64,000 bases of DNA from Streptomyces sp. NBC_01788 (lineage in GTDB: Bacteria; Actinomycetota; Actinomycetes; Streptomycetales; Streptomycetaceae): the NCBI RefSeq assembly GCF_035917575.1, contig NZ_CP109090.1:5642001-5706000 (forward strand), read 5' to 3'. The notes under the pieces are model-generated. The model was given only the letters and a program-made list of their open reading frames with translations, did not search any database and was not told where the DNA came from. Positions 34,291-43,612 of the stretch are shown piece by piece. The stretch's first letter is position 1; each line of letters begins with the position of its first letter. The translations under genes were made by a program, and so were the position numbers.

Positions 34291-35325
34291 GTGTCCCACA
34301 GCACGGTGCCTCGGAGCAGGACCGAGGCCGACACGACGGCGAGGACCACGAAGACGTCCGGCGGCGCCACCGGAACCCGGAAAGCTCCGCACGCGGGGAG
34401 GCTGAGCCTGCGGATCAGGTTGAGACGCGACCGCGTGCTGCTCCTGATGACGCTCCCAGCCGTCGTCCTCGTCCTGCTCTTCAACTACATACCGATTCTC
34501 GGCAACGTCGTCGCCTTCCAGGACTACGACCCCTACATCAGCGACAACGGCGTCGTCTCCATCCTGCACAGCCCCTGGGTGGGCCTGGAGAACTTCCGGG
34601 CGATCTTCGCGGACTCGGCGTTCTGGAACGCGGTGCAGAACACCCTGGTGCTGTTCTTCCTCCAGCTCGTGCTGTACTTCCCCATCCCGATCCTGCTCGC
34701 GCTGCTCATCAACAGCGTGGTCAGGCCCCGGGTGCGGGCGGTCGCGCAGGCCGTGCTGTACCTGCCGCACTTCTTCTCCTGGGTGCTGGTCATCGCCGTC
34801 TTCCAGCAACTGCTCGGCGGCGCCGGACTGCTCTCCCAACTGTTGCGGCAGCACGGCTACGACGGCCTCGACATCATGACCGACCCCACCACCTTCAAGT
34901 TCCTCGTCACCGCGCAGAGCGTGTGGAAGGACGCCGGCTGGGGGGTCATCGTCTTCCTCGCCGCGCTCGCCTCGGTGAGCCCCGACCTGTACGAGGCCGC
35001 CGCGATGGACGGCGCCGGACGATGGCGCCGCATCTGGCACGTCACGCTGCCCGCGCTGCGCCCGGTCATCGCACTGCTCCTCGTGCTGCGCGTCGGTGAC
35101 GCCCTCACCGTCGGCTTCGAGCAGATCCTGCTGCAACGCGACGGCGTCGGCCCCGGCGCGGCCGAGGTCCTGGACACCTTCGTGTGGTGGAACGGCGTGC
35201 GCAACCAGGACTTCGGCTACGCGGCCGCCGCCGGCCTGATCAAGGGCGTGGTCAGCCTCGGACTGGTCCTCGCCGCGAACAAGGTCGCCCATCTCATGGG
35301 CGAGCAGGGGGTGTACCGGAAGTGA
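34291..35325 (+). CDS. Carbohydrate ABC transporter permease (LplB-like)
   Basis: A 344-residue permease. A 45-residue polar N-terminus is followed by six helices; the EAA loop reads EAAAMDGAGRWRRIWHVTLP. It belongs to the CUT1/LplB group that carries large oligosaccharides. GTG 34291 is preceded by AAGGAGA. The stop overlaps the next start (GTGA). Confidence 0.92.
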   Translation: MSHSTVPRSRTEADTTARTTKTSGGATGTRKAPHAGRLSLRIRLRRDRVLLLMTLPAVVLVLLFNYIPILGNVVAFQDYDPYISDNGVVSILHSPWVGLENFRAIFADSAFWNAVQNTLVLFFLQLVLYFPIPILLALLINSVVRPRVRAVAQAVLYLPHFFSWVLVIAVFQQLLGGAGLLSQLLRQHGYDGLDIMTDPTTFKFLVTAQSVWKDAGWGVIVFLAALASVSPDLYEAAAMDGAGRWRRIWHVTLPALRPVIALLLVLRVGDALTVGFEQILLQRDGVGPGAAEVLDTFVWWNGVRNQDFGYAAAAGLIKGVVSLGLVLAANKVAHLMGEQGVYRK

Positions 35326-36257
35326 CCGCCGTGATCGACAAGCCCGTACGGGAACGCCGCGGGTGGGCGGCCCCGGCCCGGCCGGTGTGGGAGGAGAAGC
35401 CCACCGGGGCCGGCCTGGCGGGCAAGGGACTGGTTCTCGCCCTGGCCTGCCTGGCGATCCTCTTCCCGCTGTGGATCGTCGTCGTCACCAGCCTGTCCTC
35501 GCGCAGGACCATCGACGAGGCGGGCGGTCTGGTCATGGTGCCCCACGGCATCACCTTCGTCGCCTACCGGGAACTGCTCGGCGGCGGCCAGGTCACCCGC
35601 GCCGCGGTCGTCAGCATCCTGGTCACCCTGGTCGGCACGCTGTTCTCGATGACCGTGTCCGTGCTGTGCGCCTACGGCCTGTCCCGCACCGGCTCGCTCG
35701 CGCACCGCTGGATCCTGATGACGCTGCTGGCCACGATGTTCTTCAGCGCCGGTCTCATCCCGACCTACCTGCTGGTGCAGACCCTCGGACTGACCGACAC
35801 CTATCTCGCGCTGATCCTGCCCAGCGCGGTGAGCGTGTTCAACATCCTCGTGCTGCGCGGCTTTTTCATGAACATCTCGCCGGAACTCATCGACAGCGCC
35901 CGCATCGACGGCGCCGGCGACCTGCGCATCCTGTGGCAGATCGTGATGCCGCTGTCCCGCGCGGTGCTCGCCGTGATCACGCTCTTCTACGCGGTCGGCT
36001 ACTGGAGCGCGTGGTTCAACGCGTCCCTCTACCTCAACGACCAGAACATGCTGCCGCTGCAGAACGTCATGATCCAGCTCGTCCAGAAGCAGCAGGCCCC
36101 CGTGGGCCTAGCCCAGTCCATCAAGACCGGCCAACTCTCCGGGCTCGCCGTGCAGATGGCGGTCATGGTGATGGCACTGCTGCCCGTGGCCGTGCTGTCG
36201 CCGTTCGTCCAGAAGCACTTCAGGAAGGGGATGCTCACGGGGGCCGTCAAGGGATAG
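35322..36257 (+). CDS. Carbohydrate ABC transporter permease (LplC-like)
   Basis: A 311-residue permease with six helices and EAA-type loop LIDSARIDGAGDLRILWQIV. It starts with GTG inside the previous stop codon (GTGA), so translation is coupled. No ATPase gene lies in the cluster; Streptomyces sugar importers of this class normally share the MsiK ATPase encoded elsewhere. Confidence 0.92.
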   Translation: MTAVIDKPVRERRGWAAPARPVWEEKPTGAGLAGKGLVLALACLAILFPLWIVVVTSLSSRRTIDEAGGLVMVPHGITFVAYRELLGGGQVTRAAVVSILVTLVGTLFSMTVSVLCAYGLSRTGSLAHRWILMTLLATMFFSAGLIPTYLLVQTLGLTDTYLALILPSAVSVFNILVLRGFFMNISPELIDSARIDGAGDLRILWQIVMPLSRAVLAVITLFYAVGYWSAWFNASLYLNDQNMLPLQNVMIQLVQKQQAPVGLAQSIKTGQLSGLAVQMAVMVMALLPVAVLSPFVQKHFRKGMLTGAVKG

Positions 36258-36267
36258 GAGCACTGTG

Positions 36268-38229
36268 ATGTACACGATCGCCGACCGCCGCATCCTCTTC
36301 GGTGGCGACTACAACCCCGAGCAGTGGCCCGAGGGGACCTGGCACGAGGACGTCCGGCTGATGAAGGACGCCGGGGTCAACTCCGTCACCCTCGGTGTCT
36401 TCTCCTGGTCGAAGCTCGAACCCCACCCTGGCGCACGGGAGTTCGGCTGGCTCGACACGGTGATGGACCTCATGGCGGCCAACGGTGTCGGAGTCGTCCT
36501 CGCCACCCCCACCTCCTCGCCCCCGCCCTGGATGGGCCGCCTGCACCCCGACACCCTGCCTCGCGACGAGGACGGCCACACCGAGTGGTGGGGCGGCCGG
36601 CAGCACTTCTCGCACTCCAGCGCCACCTACCGCCGCTACGCCGCCGCCATCACCGAGGACATGGCCGCCCGCTACGCGGGCCACCCGGCCCTCACCATGT
36701 GGCACATCAACAACGAGTACTGCACCCACGACTACGGCGACGAGGCCGCCGCCGCCTTCCGCCGCTGGCTGCGCACGAAGTACGGCACCCTCGACGCCCT
36801 CAACACCGCCTGGGGAACGGCGTTCTGGAGCCAGGGCTACGACAGCTGGGACGGCGTCCTGCCCCCGCGCCGCGCCCACTACCTGAAGAACCCCGCACAG
36901 GCCCTGGACTTCCGCCGCTTCACCTCCGACATGCTCCTGGAGTGCTACCGCGCCGAACGCGACATCGTCCGCCGGCACACCCCGCATCTTCCGGTCACCA
37001 CCAACTTCATGCCGCTGTGGTCCGGTCAGGACGGCTGGCGCTGGGCCGCGGAGGAGGACGTCGTCTCCGTCGACCTCTACCCCGACCCGCGCGACCCCCT
37101 CGGCGCCCAGTACGGGGCGCTCGTCCAGGACCTCACCCGCTCCCAGGCCCGCGGCCCCTGGATGCTCATGGAACAGGCGGCCGGCCCGGTCAACTGGCGC
37201 GGCGTCAACCACCCCAAGCCGTCCGGGCTCAACCGCCTGTGGTCCCTGCAGGCGGTGGCCCACGGCGCCGACGCCGTCTGCTACTTCCAGTGGCGCCAGT
37301 CCCGGCAGGGCGCGGAGAAGTTCCACTCCGCGATGGTCGGCCACGCCGGCGAGGAGGGCCGCACCTTCCAGGAGATCAAGCGCATCGGCACCGAACTGGA
37401 CCGGATCGGCGCCGAGGTGTCCGGCACCCACGGCAGCCGCGACATCGCGGTCCTCCACGACTGGCACTCCTGGTGGGCCTGCGAACAGGACGGCCGCCCG
37501 TCCACGCACGTCGAGTACCCCGCGATTCTGCGCGCCTGGCACCGCGCCCTGTGGGAAGCCCACCTCACCACCGACTTCGCCCACCCCGGACACGACCTCA
37601 CCGCCTACCGGCTCGTCGTCGTCCCCCAGCTCTACCTGCTCACCGACGCGGCGATCGACAACCTCCTGGCGTACGTCGCAAGCGGCGGCACCCTCGTGTG
37701 CGGCTTCCTCACCGGGGTCGCCGACGAGGACGACCGCGTTCGCCCCGGAGGCATGGACCCCAGGCTGCGCGAGCTGTTCGGCATCCGCACGCTGCACCAG
37801 TGGTGGCCGCTGGAGACGGGGGAGAGCGTCACGTGCGCGGACGGGCTGCGCGGGACGCTGTGGTCGGAGGAGATCGAGGCCGCCGGCACCGCCGACGAGA
37901 CGGTCCCGTACCAGGGCGGCGAGCTCGACGGGCTGCCCGCCGTGCTGCGCCGGGGCCGCGCCTGGTACGTCTCCACGCTCCCCGAGCCCGGGGCGCTGCG
38001 CGCCCTGCTCACCCGCGTCGCCGCCGGCGCGGGCGTCCGTCCGGTGCTGGACGGACTGCCCGCCGGGGTCGAGGCCGTCCGGCGCGGCGAGCTGCTGTTC
38101 CTGCTCAACCACGGGCGCGAGCCGGTCACCGTCGATGTGCCGGGCACCCACCGCGACCTGCTCACCGGGGAGGCCGTGACCGGCCGCACGACGCTCGGAC
38201 GGTACGGAGCGGCGGTGCTGAAGCCGTGA
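36268..38229 (+). CDS. GH42 beta-galactosidase
   Basis: A 653-residue GH42 enzyme with three domains: barrel (1-about 385), trimerisation domain and C-terminal beta-sandwich. Acid/base Glu150 is in WHINNEY and nucleophile Glu302 in LMEQ. FGGDYNPEQWP at the start is the family hallmark. No signal peptide, so it acts on imported oligosaccharides, removing galactose from xyloglucan side chains. ATG 36268 has AGGAG at 7 bases; GTG 36265 is a less likely start. It overlaps the next gene by 4 bases. Confidence 0.92.
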   Translation: MYTIADRRILFGGDYNPEQWPEGTWHEDVRLMKDAGVNSVTLGVFSWSKLEPHPGAREFGWLDTVMDLMAANGVGVVLATPTSSPPPWMGRLHPDTLPRDEDGHTEWWGGRQHFSHSSATYRRYAAAITEDMAARYAGHPALTMWHINNEYCTHDYGDEAAAAFRRWLRTKYGTLDALNTAWGTAFWSQGYDSWDGVLPPRRAHYLKNPAQALDFRRFTSDMLLECYRAERDIVRRHTPHLPVTTNFMPLWSGQDGWRWAAEEDVVSVDLYPDPRDPLGAQYGALVQDLTRSQARGPWMLMEQAAGPVNWRGVNHPKPSGLNRLWSLQAVAHGADAVCYFQWRQSRQGAEKFHSAMVGHAGEEGRTFQEIKRIGTELDRIGAEVSGTHGSRDIAVLHDWHSWWACEQDGRPSTHVEYPAILRAWHRALWEAHLTTDFAHPGHDLTAYRLVVVPQLYLLTDAAIDNLLAYVASGGTLVCGFLTGVADEDDRVRPGGMDPRLRELFGIRTLHQWWPLETGESVTCADGLRGTLWSEEIEAAGTADETVPYQGGELDGLPAVLRRGRAWYVSTLPEPGALRALLTRVAAGAGVRPVLDGLPAGVEAVRRGELLFLLNHGREPVTVDVPGTHRDLLTGEAVTGRTTLGRYGAAVLKP

Positions 38230-40424
38230 GGGGCGGACCGCGGCACGGAACCTGGGAACCCCTCCCGGCCGCCCGCTGGGAGGACGCCTTCCTCAGCGGC
38301 AACGGCCACCACGGCGCCCTGGTGTTCGGCGACCCGGACGACGACAGCGTGATCGTCACCCACCACACCCTCGTCCGCCCCAACGGCGCCGAGCACGCCC
38401 GGCCCCCGCTCCTCGCCGGTGAACTGCCTGCCCTCCAGGACCGGTTGCTCGCCGGTGACCGCACCGCCGCCGAGTCCTTCACGGACGGCCGCCCGTTGCA
38501 GTGGGTGCAGCCCTTCCACCCGGCCTTCCGGATCCGGCTGAGCCGCCCGTCCCGTGCCCGCCGGGGCTACCGCCGCTCGGTCGACTTCACCAGCGGCGAG
38601 GCGACGGCGGTGTGCGGGGACTGGAGCAGCCGCGTCTTCGTCTCCCGCGCCGACGACGTGATCGTCCACCACGTCACCGCGCCCGGCCCCACGCTCGACG
38701 TCCGCCTGGACCACCGGCTGCCCGGCGCGCCGCCCGGCCTGCGCATCGGGGACGGGGCGCTGCTCACCGCCGAGGGCGCCGTACTGAGCCTGCATGCCCG
38801 CTACCCCGGCAGCGACCGCGGCTACACCGGGGTGACGCTGATCGCCGTCACCAGGGGCACCACGGTCCTCACCCCGCCCGGAGTGCGCGTCACCGGCGCG
38901 GACTCGGTGCTGCTGCTCACCCGGGTACGCCGGCACACCGGTGAGCCGGCGGTGACCGAGGAGGCGGGGGCCCTGCTCGACCTGCTCACCGGATGGACGT
39001 ACGACGACCTCCTCGACCGCCATCTGCCCGCACACCGCACCGCCTACCACCGTGTCACCCTCGACCTGCACGGCGAACCCGCCGAACGCGCCCTGCCGGG
39101 CTCGGAGCTGCTGAAGCGTCCCGGCAGCGCGGCCCTGGCGGAGCGGCTGTTCGCGGCCGGCCGCTACCACCTGCTCTCCGCCAGCGGCCTGCTCCCGCCC
39201 CGGCTCACCGGACTGTGGACCGGCGACTGGGACACGGCCTGGTCCGGCGCGTTCACCACGGACGCCAACCTCAACCTCCAGACCGCCTCCGCCGCCGCGG
39301 CCGCTCTCCCCGAGGTCGTCGAGGCCCTGGCCCGGCTCGTCGAGGCACAACTGCCCGACTGGCGGGACAACGCCCGTGCGATCTTCGGCACCCGAGGGGC
39401 CGTCGCCCCCGCGCACACCGACGGTGAGTCCGGCCACACCTACCACTTCAGCCGTGAGTACCCGCTGCACCTGTGGACCGCGGGAGCCGACTGGCTGCTC
39501 AAGCCGCTCGTCGACCTCGACGAGACGCGCGGCGCCCAGGACCCCCGCACCGCCGCCGCGCTCGCCGAGACCGCCCGGTTCTACGAGGACTTCCTCACCC
39601 GCACCGACGAGCACGGCCACCTCGTGGTCGTCCCCTCCTACTCGCCCGAGAACCGCCCCGCCGACGCGAGCTGGGGCACGCTCAACGCGGCCATGGACCT
39701 CTCCGCCGCCCGGCACGCCCTGCAGACGGCCGCCGCCTACCACCCCGGCACCCCCGACGCCGACCGCTGGCAGGCCCTCGCCGACCGCCTCCCGCCGCAC
39801 CGGATCAACGCCGACGGCGCCCTCGCCGAATGGGCGTGGCCCGGCCTCACGGACACCTACGACCACCGCCACCTCAGCCACCTCTACGCCGTCTGGCCGC
39901 TGGACGAGATCGACCCCCACGACACCCCGGACCTGGCCGCCGCCGCCCACCGCGCCCTCGCACTGCGCGGCGCGGAGAACGACTCGGCCCACGGCCACCT
40001 CCACCACGCCCTCATCGCGGCCCGCCTCGGCGACGGCGACCGCGCAGCCCGCGCCCTCGCGAACGTGCTGGACGGCGACTACTTCCACGACTCCCTGATG
40101 AGCGCCCACTACCCGAACCGGAACGTCTACAACGCCGACGCCGCTCACGCCCTGCCCGCCGTGCTGATCGAGACACTGGTGCGGTCCACCCCGGACCGGC
40201 TGGTCCTGCTGCCCGCGCCCCCGGCCGCGTACCCGGAGGGCGAACTGCGCGGCATCCGCACCCGGTTCGGGGCCGAGGTCGACCTGGCGTGGAGCCCCGA
40301 GGCGGCCACCGCACTGCTGCGCCCCACCCGCACGCTCCGCATCGACCTGAGGACTCCCTCCGGCGCACGACCGCTCGACCTGGTCGCCGGAGAGGTCCAC
40401 GCCCTCGACCTGAGGACGTGGTGA
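38226..40424 (+). CDS. GH95 alpha-L-fucosidase
   Basis: A 732-residue GH95-type enzyme. The N-terminal beta domain opens with WEDAFLSGNGHHGALVFG; the (alpha/alpha)6 barrel holds GLWTGDWDTAWSGAFTTDANLNLQ, YPLHLW and the GAENDSAHGHLHHAL segment. GH95 enzymes are inverting alpha-1,2-L-fucosidases (some are L-galactosidases). With the neighbours this would remove fucose from galactosyl side chains of plant xyloglucan. Cytoplasmic. GTG 38226 lies in the GH42 stop (GTGA), so the two are translationally coupled. Confidence 0.88.
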   Translation: MRGGPRHGTWEPLPAARWEDAFLSGNGHHGALVFGDPDDDSVIVTHHTLVRPNGAEHARPPLLAGELPALQDRLLAGDRTAAESFTDGRPLQWVQPFHPAFRIRLSRPSRARRGYRRSVDFTSGEATAVCGDWSSRVFVSRADDVIVHHVTAPGPTLDVRLDHRLPGAPPGLRIGDGALLTAEGAVLSLHARYPGSDRGYTGVTLIAVTRGTTVLTPPGVRVTGADSVLLLTRVRRHTGEPAVTEEAGALLDLLTGWTYDDLLDRHLPAHRTAYHRVTLDLHGEPAERALPGSELLKRPGSAALAERLFAAGRYHLLSASGLLPPRLTGLWTGDWDTAWSGAFTTDANLNLQTASAAAAALPEVVEALARLVEAQLPDWRDNARAIFGTRGAVAPAHTDGESGHTYHFSREYPLHLWTAGADWLLKPLVDLDETRGAQDPRTAAALAETARFYEDFLTRTDEHGHLVVVPSYSPENRPADASWGTLNAAMDLSAARHALQTAAAYHPGTPDADRWQALADRLPPHRINADGALAEWAWPGLTDTYDHRHLSHLYAVWPLDEIDPHDTPDLAAAAHRALALRGAENDSAHGHLHHALIAARLGDGDRAARALANVLDGDYFHDSLMSAHYPNRNVYNADAAHALPAVLIETLVRSTPDRLVLLPAPPAAYPEGELRGIRTRFGAEVDLAWSPEAATALLRPTRTLRIDLRTPSGARPLDLVAGEVHALDLRTW

Positions 40425-40463
40425 CCCCCGCAATTCCCCCCCACCCATGGAAGGGACACCACC

Positions 40464-41177
40464 ATGGCAACACGCACACGGAGCAGACTCCGCACGGCGC
40501 TGCTCGCGCCCGCCCTCGCCCTCGGCGCCACCGTCGGCCTCGCCTCCGCCCCCGCCCAGGCCGCCGTCTGGAACTCCTGCGACCAGTGGGGCAACACCAC
40601 GCTGAACGGCTACACGCTCTACAACAACATCTGGGGCTCCGGGGCCGGCAGCCAGTGCATCTGGGCCAACTCCGGCACCAACTGGGGCGTATCGGCGAAC
40701 CACCCCAACACGGGCGGCATCAAGTCCTACCCGAACGCCAAGAAGGTGGTCAACAAGCCGATCACCTCGCTCGCCTCGCTCACCAGCAGCTACAACGTCA
40801 CCGTCCCGTCCTCCGGCGCGTACAACACCTCGTACGACATCTGGGACACCGGCTACAAGTACGAGATCATGCTCTGGGTCAACAAGACCGGCGCCGTCGG
40901 CCCGCTCGGCAGCTCCCAGGGCAGCCTCACCCTCGGCGGCTCGACCTGGACCGTCTACAAGGGCAACAACGGCTCGAACGACGTGTTCTCGTTCATCCGC
41001 AGCTCCAACTCCAGCTCCGGCACGGTGAACATCCTGCCCATCCTGAAGTGGATCAAGGACACCAAGGGCTGGTTCGGCAACGTGACCATCGGGGACGTGC
41101 AGTTCGGCTACGAGATCACGTCGTCGTCCGGCGGTCTGAACTTCACCACCAACAGCCTCACGGTCAGCAGCAGCTGA
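40464..41177 (+). CDS. Secreted GH12 endoglucanase/xyloglucanase
   Basis: A 237-residue single-domain GH12 enzyme. The signal peptide ends after AQA (about 33). Catalytic glutamates are Glu134 in YKYEIMLW and Glu217 in FGYEIT, both in canonical context. GH12 enzymes cleave beta-1,4-glucan, many preferring xyloglucan. It has no carbohydrate-binding module. It is the last gene of the transporter operon and its only exported hydrolase, so it probably produces the oligosaccharides that the transporter imports. ATG 40464 has GAAGGGA upstream. Confidence 0.92.
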   Translation: MATRTRSRLRTALLAPALALGATVGLASAPAQAAVWNSCDQWGNTTLNGYTLYNNIWGSGAGSQCIWANSGTNWGVSANHPNTGGIKSYPNAKKVVNKPITSLASLTSSYNVTVPSSGAYNTSYDIWDTGYKYEIMLWVNKTGAVGPLGSSQGSLTLGGSTWTVYKGNNGSNDVFSFIRSSNSSSGTVNILPILKWIKDTKGWFGNVTIGDVQFGYEITSSSGGLNFTTNSLTVSSS

Positions 41178-41196
41178 TCCCGGCGGGCCCATGAGT

Positions 41197-41234
41197 GTGC
41201 GGCCGGTCCCGTATAGGGGAGGGACCGGCCGCAC
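41197..41234. terminator. Bidirectional terminator between GH12 and GH31
   Basis: A perfect 14-bp stem, GTGCGGCCGGTCCC with GGGACCGGCCGCAC, loop 10 bases. It serves the convergent genes on both sides. Confidence 0.85.
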
Positions 41235-41257
41235 GTACGTTCTGAATCCGCGCCGCG

Positions 41258-43309
41258 CTACCCGGCGACCGGGAGTTCGGCTCCGTCCCGCAGGAACAGC
41301 GGAATGCGGTCCAGCGGCGCGTCGACCGTCACGGCCGTACCGCCCTCGTAGTCCCGGCCGGTCCACGCGTCGGTCCACCGCGCGCCCGCCGGGAGATACG
41401 CGGTGCGGGCCGTGGCCCCGGCCGTCAGCACCGGGGCGACCAGCAGGTCCCGGCCCAGGAGGTAGGAGTCGTCCGCCGTCCACGCCGTCTGGTCCGCGGG
41501 GAACTCCAGGAACAACGGCCGCATCACCGGCAGCCCCTCCTCGTGAGCCTCCCGCATGACCTCCAGCACGTACGGCTTCAGACGCTCGCGCAGCCGCAGG
41601 TACTTCTCCAGGACCGGATAGGCCCGCTCTCCGTACGACCAGACCTCGTTGGGGCCGCCGGTCATCTCCGGGCCCAGCGGCATGCCCGGGTCCCGGAAGC
41701 CGTGCAGCCGCATCAGCGGGGACAGCGCGCCGAACTGGAACCAGCGCACCAGCAGCTCCTGGTAGGCGGGGTCGTCCGGGTCGCCGCCGTGGAAGCCGCC
41801 GATGTCGGTGTTCCACCAGGGGATCCCGGACAGCGCGGTGTTCAGGCCGGCCGCGATCTGGCGGCGCAGGGTCGCGAAGTCGGTGCCGATGTCACCGGAC
41901 CACAGGGCGACGCCGTGGCGCTGACTGCCCGCCCACGCCGAGCGGTTGAGGGTGATCACCTCGTCCACGCCGGCGGCGCGCAGGCCCTCGTCGAAGGTGC
42001 GGGAGTTCTCCGCCGGGTAGAGGTTGCCGACCTCCAGGCCGGGACCCGCCCAGTAGCGCAGGTTCTCGGCGAAGCCCGGCTTCAGCTCCGGCTCGCAGGC
42101 GTCCAGCCAGAACGCCGTGATGCCGTACGGGTCCAGGTAGTTCTCCTTGATCCTGGACCACACGAAGTCGCGCGCCTCGGGGTTGGTGGCGTCGTAGAAG
42201 GCCACCTGGACGGTGGAGGCGACCTGCTTGTCGGGCCAGTCGGCGTGCGCCATCGGGCCGTACTGGGTGCCGATGAAGTAGCCGCGCTGCTCCATCACCG
42301 GGTGGTTCTCGCTCAGCGGCGACACCGACGGCCAGACGGACACCACCAGCTTGATGCCGAGGTCCGCCAGCTCGCGCACCATCGCCGCCGGGTCGGGCCA
42401 CTCCGCGGGGTCGAACCTCCACTCGCCCAGGTGGGTCCAGTGGAAGAAGTCGCAGACGATCGCGTCGATGGGCAGGTTCCGCCGCTTGTACTCGCGGGCC
42501 ACTTCGAGGAGTTCGTCCTGGGTGCGGTAGCGCAGCTTGCACTGCCAGAAGCCGGCCGCCCACTCGGGCAGCATCGGGGTACGGCCGGTCACCGCGCTGT
42601 AGCGGCGCTGGGCGTCGGCCGGGGAGCCCGCGGTGATCCAGTAGTCGATCTGCCGGGCGGAGTCCGCCACCCAGCGGGTGCCGTTCCCGGCCAGCTCCAC
42701 ACGGCCGATCGCCGGGTTGTTCCACAGCAGGGTGTAACCGCGGCTGGAGGTGAGCACGGGGATGGTGACCTCGGCGTTGCGCTGGACCAGGTCGACGACC
42801 AGGCCCTTCTGGTCCAGCCGGCCGTGCTGGTGCTGCCCGAGCCCGTACAGCTTCTCGTCGTCGTAGGCGGCGAAACGCTGCTCAAGGCGGTGGTGGCCGT
42901 TGCCGACGGCGGTGTAGAGGCGGGGGCCGGGCCACCAGAAGTGGGCGCGTTCCTCCGCCAGCAGTTCCGTGAGGTCGTCGGTGCGAAGGAAGCGGACGAG
43001 GCCCGAGGCGTCGACGTCGACCGTGAGCGCGCCGACGGTCAGGCGTCCCCGGCCGTCCTCGATCTTGACGGTGCTCTCGGTGGCCGGCGCGTGGGCGAGG
43101 AGCGCGCCGGGCAGGTCGTCCAGGACCGGGCCGCCGAGCCGGGCGCGCACCCGGACCGCGTCCGGCCCCCACGGCTCGATGCGTACGGTCTCCTGGCGGC
43201 CGCTCCACTCCAGCACGCCGTCCCGGTCGCGGAACGTGCCGACCGTGGGGGAGGACTGGGCGAGGCTGACCGGGCCGTGCGGGGGCTGGTTCTCGGCATG
43301 CTGGTTCAC
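41258..43309 (-). CDS. GH31 alpha-xylosidase
   Basis: A 683-residue GH31 enzyme. The nucleophile Asp403 lies in WLDACEPE and the acid/base Asp473 in WSGDIGTDF. The WLDAxEPE form is the one seen in alpha-xylosidases rather than the WxDMNE of alpha-glucosidases. It would release xylose from the non-reducing end of xyloglucan oligosaccharides. No signal peptide. GTG 43309 is preceded by GGAGGAAC; that ribosome site lies inside or at the edge of the IS605-like remnant. No LacI operator lies directly in front, unlike the other transcription units of the cluster. Confidence 0.9.
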   Translation of the reverse strand: MNQHAENQPPHGPVSLAQSSPTVGTFRDRDGVLEWSGRQETVRIEPWGPDAVRVRARLGGPVLDDLPGALLAHAPATESTVKIEDGRGRLTVGALTVDVDASGLVRFLRTDDLTELLAEERAHFWWPGPRLYTAVGNGHHRLEQRFAAYDDEKLYGLGQHQHGRLDQKGLVVDLVQRNAEVTIPVLTSSRGYTLLWNNPAIGRVELAGNGTRWVADSARQIDYWITAGSPADAQRRYSAVTGRTPMLPEWAAGFWQCKLRYRTQDELLEVAREYKRRNLPIDAIVCDFFHWTHLGEWRFDPAEWPDPAAMVRELADLGIKLVVSVWPSVSPLSENHPVMEQRGYFIGTQYGPMAHADWPDKQVASTVQVAFYDATNPEARDFVWSRIKENYLDPYGITAFWLDACEPELKPGFAENLRYWAGPGLEVGNLYPAENSRTFDEGLRAAGVDEVITLNRSAWAGSQRHGVALWSGDIGTDFATLRRQIAAGLNTALSGIPWWNTDIGGFHGGDPDDPAYQELLVRWFQFGALSPLMRLHGFRDPGMPLGPEMTGGPNEVWSYGERAYPVLEKYLRLRERLKPYVLEVMREAHEEGLPVMRPLFLEFPADQTAWTADDSYLLGRDLLVAPVLTAGATARTAYLPAGARWTDAWTGRDYEGGTAVTVDAPLDRIPLFLRDGAELPVAG

Positions 43310-43545
43310 CGGGTTCCTCCGAGGATGCCCCGCCCTTCAGAGCGGGGAGGAATGGGACGGGCTGGTACGCTTTCCGGCGTGCTGAGCGAGAACCAAGCCA
43401 GCGCAGCGACTCCTTCGCTTGCAGTGCCAAACCGGGCTGGTTCCACCCCGGCTGGTGTTGATCGTGTAAGACCTGCTGGTCCGCTGGATCCGCAGGCGAC
43501 GTGAGCCAGGAATCTCCCTGTTTCCGCTGGGAGAGGGTTCAAGAG
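43310..43545 (+). mobile_element. Non-autonomous IS200/IS605-like remnant with omega-RNA-like structure
   Basis: The left part has a subterminal hairpin CCCCGC/GCGGGG with loop CCTTCAGA (43328-43347) followed by GAGGAATG. The right part has TCTCCC/GGGAGA (43513-43534) followed by GGTTCAAG. Both resemble the ends of Streptomyces IS605/TnpB elements. Between them, further foldable GC-rich sequence (GAACCAAGCC near 43388 against GGGCTGGTTC near 43434; GCAGCGA/TCGCTTGC) resembles the TnpB guide-RNA scaffold. No transposase remains. A TTCAC sits at 43305-43309, overlapping the GH31 start codon. Confidence 0.5.
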
Positions 43546-43612
43546 TGCTCCTTGAAGGAGTGGGAGTGGGACGGAGGCGTCCTGGGCGGGCCAGGGCCGG
43601 AGCGGGCCGGTG

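Noticed and set aside
37632..41816. A very long open frame (1394 codons) on the minus strand across GH42, GH95 and GH12
   Set aside because: It is antisense to genes with clear catalytic motifs; long antisense frames are usual at this GC content, and the translation shows no family pattern.
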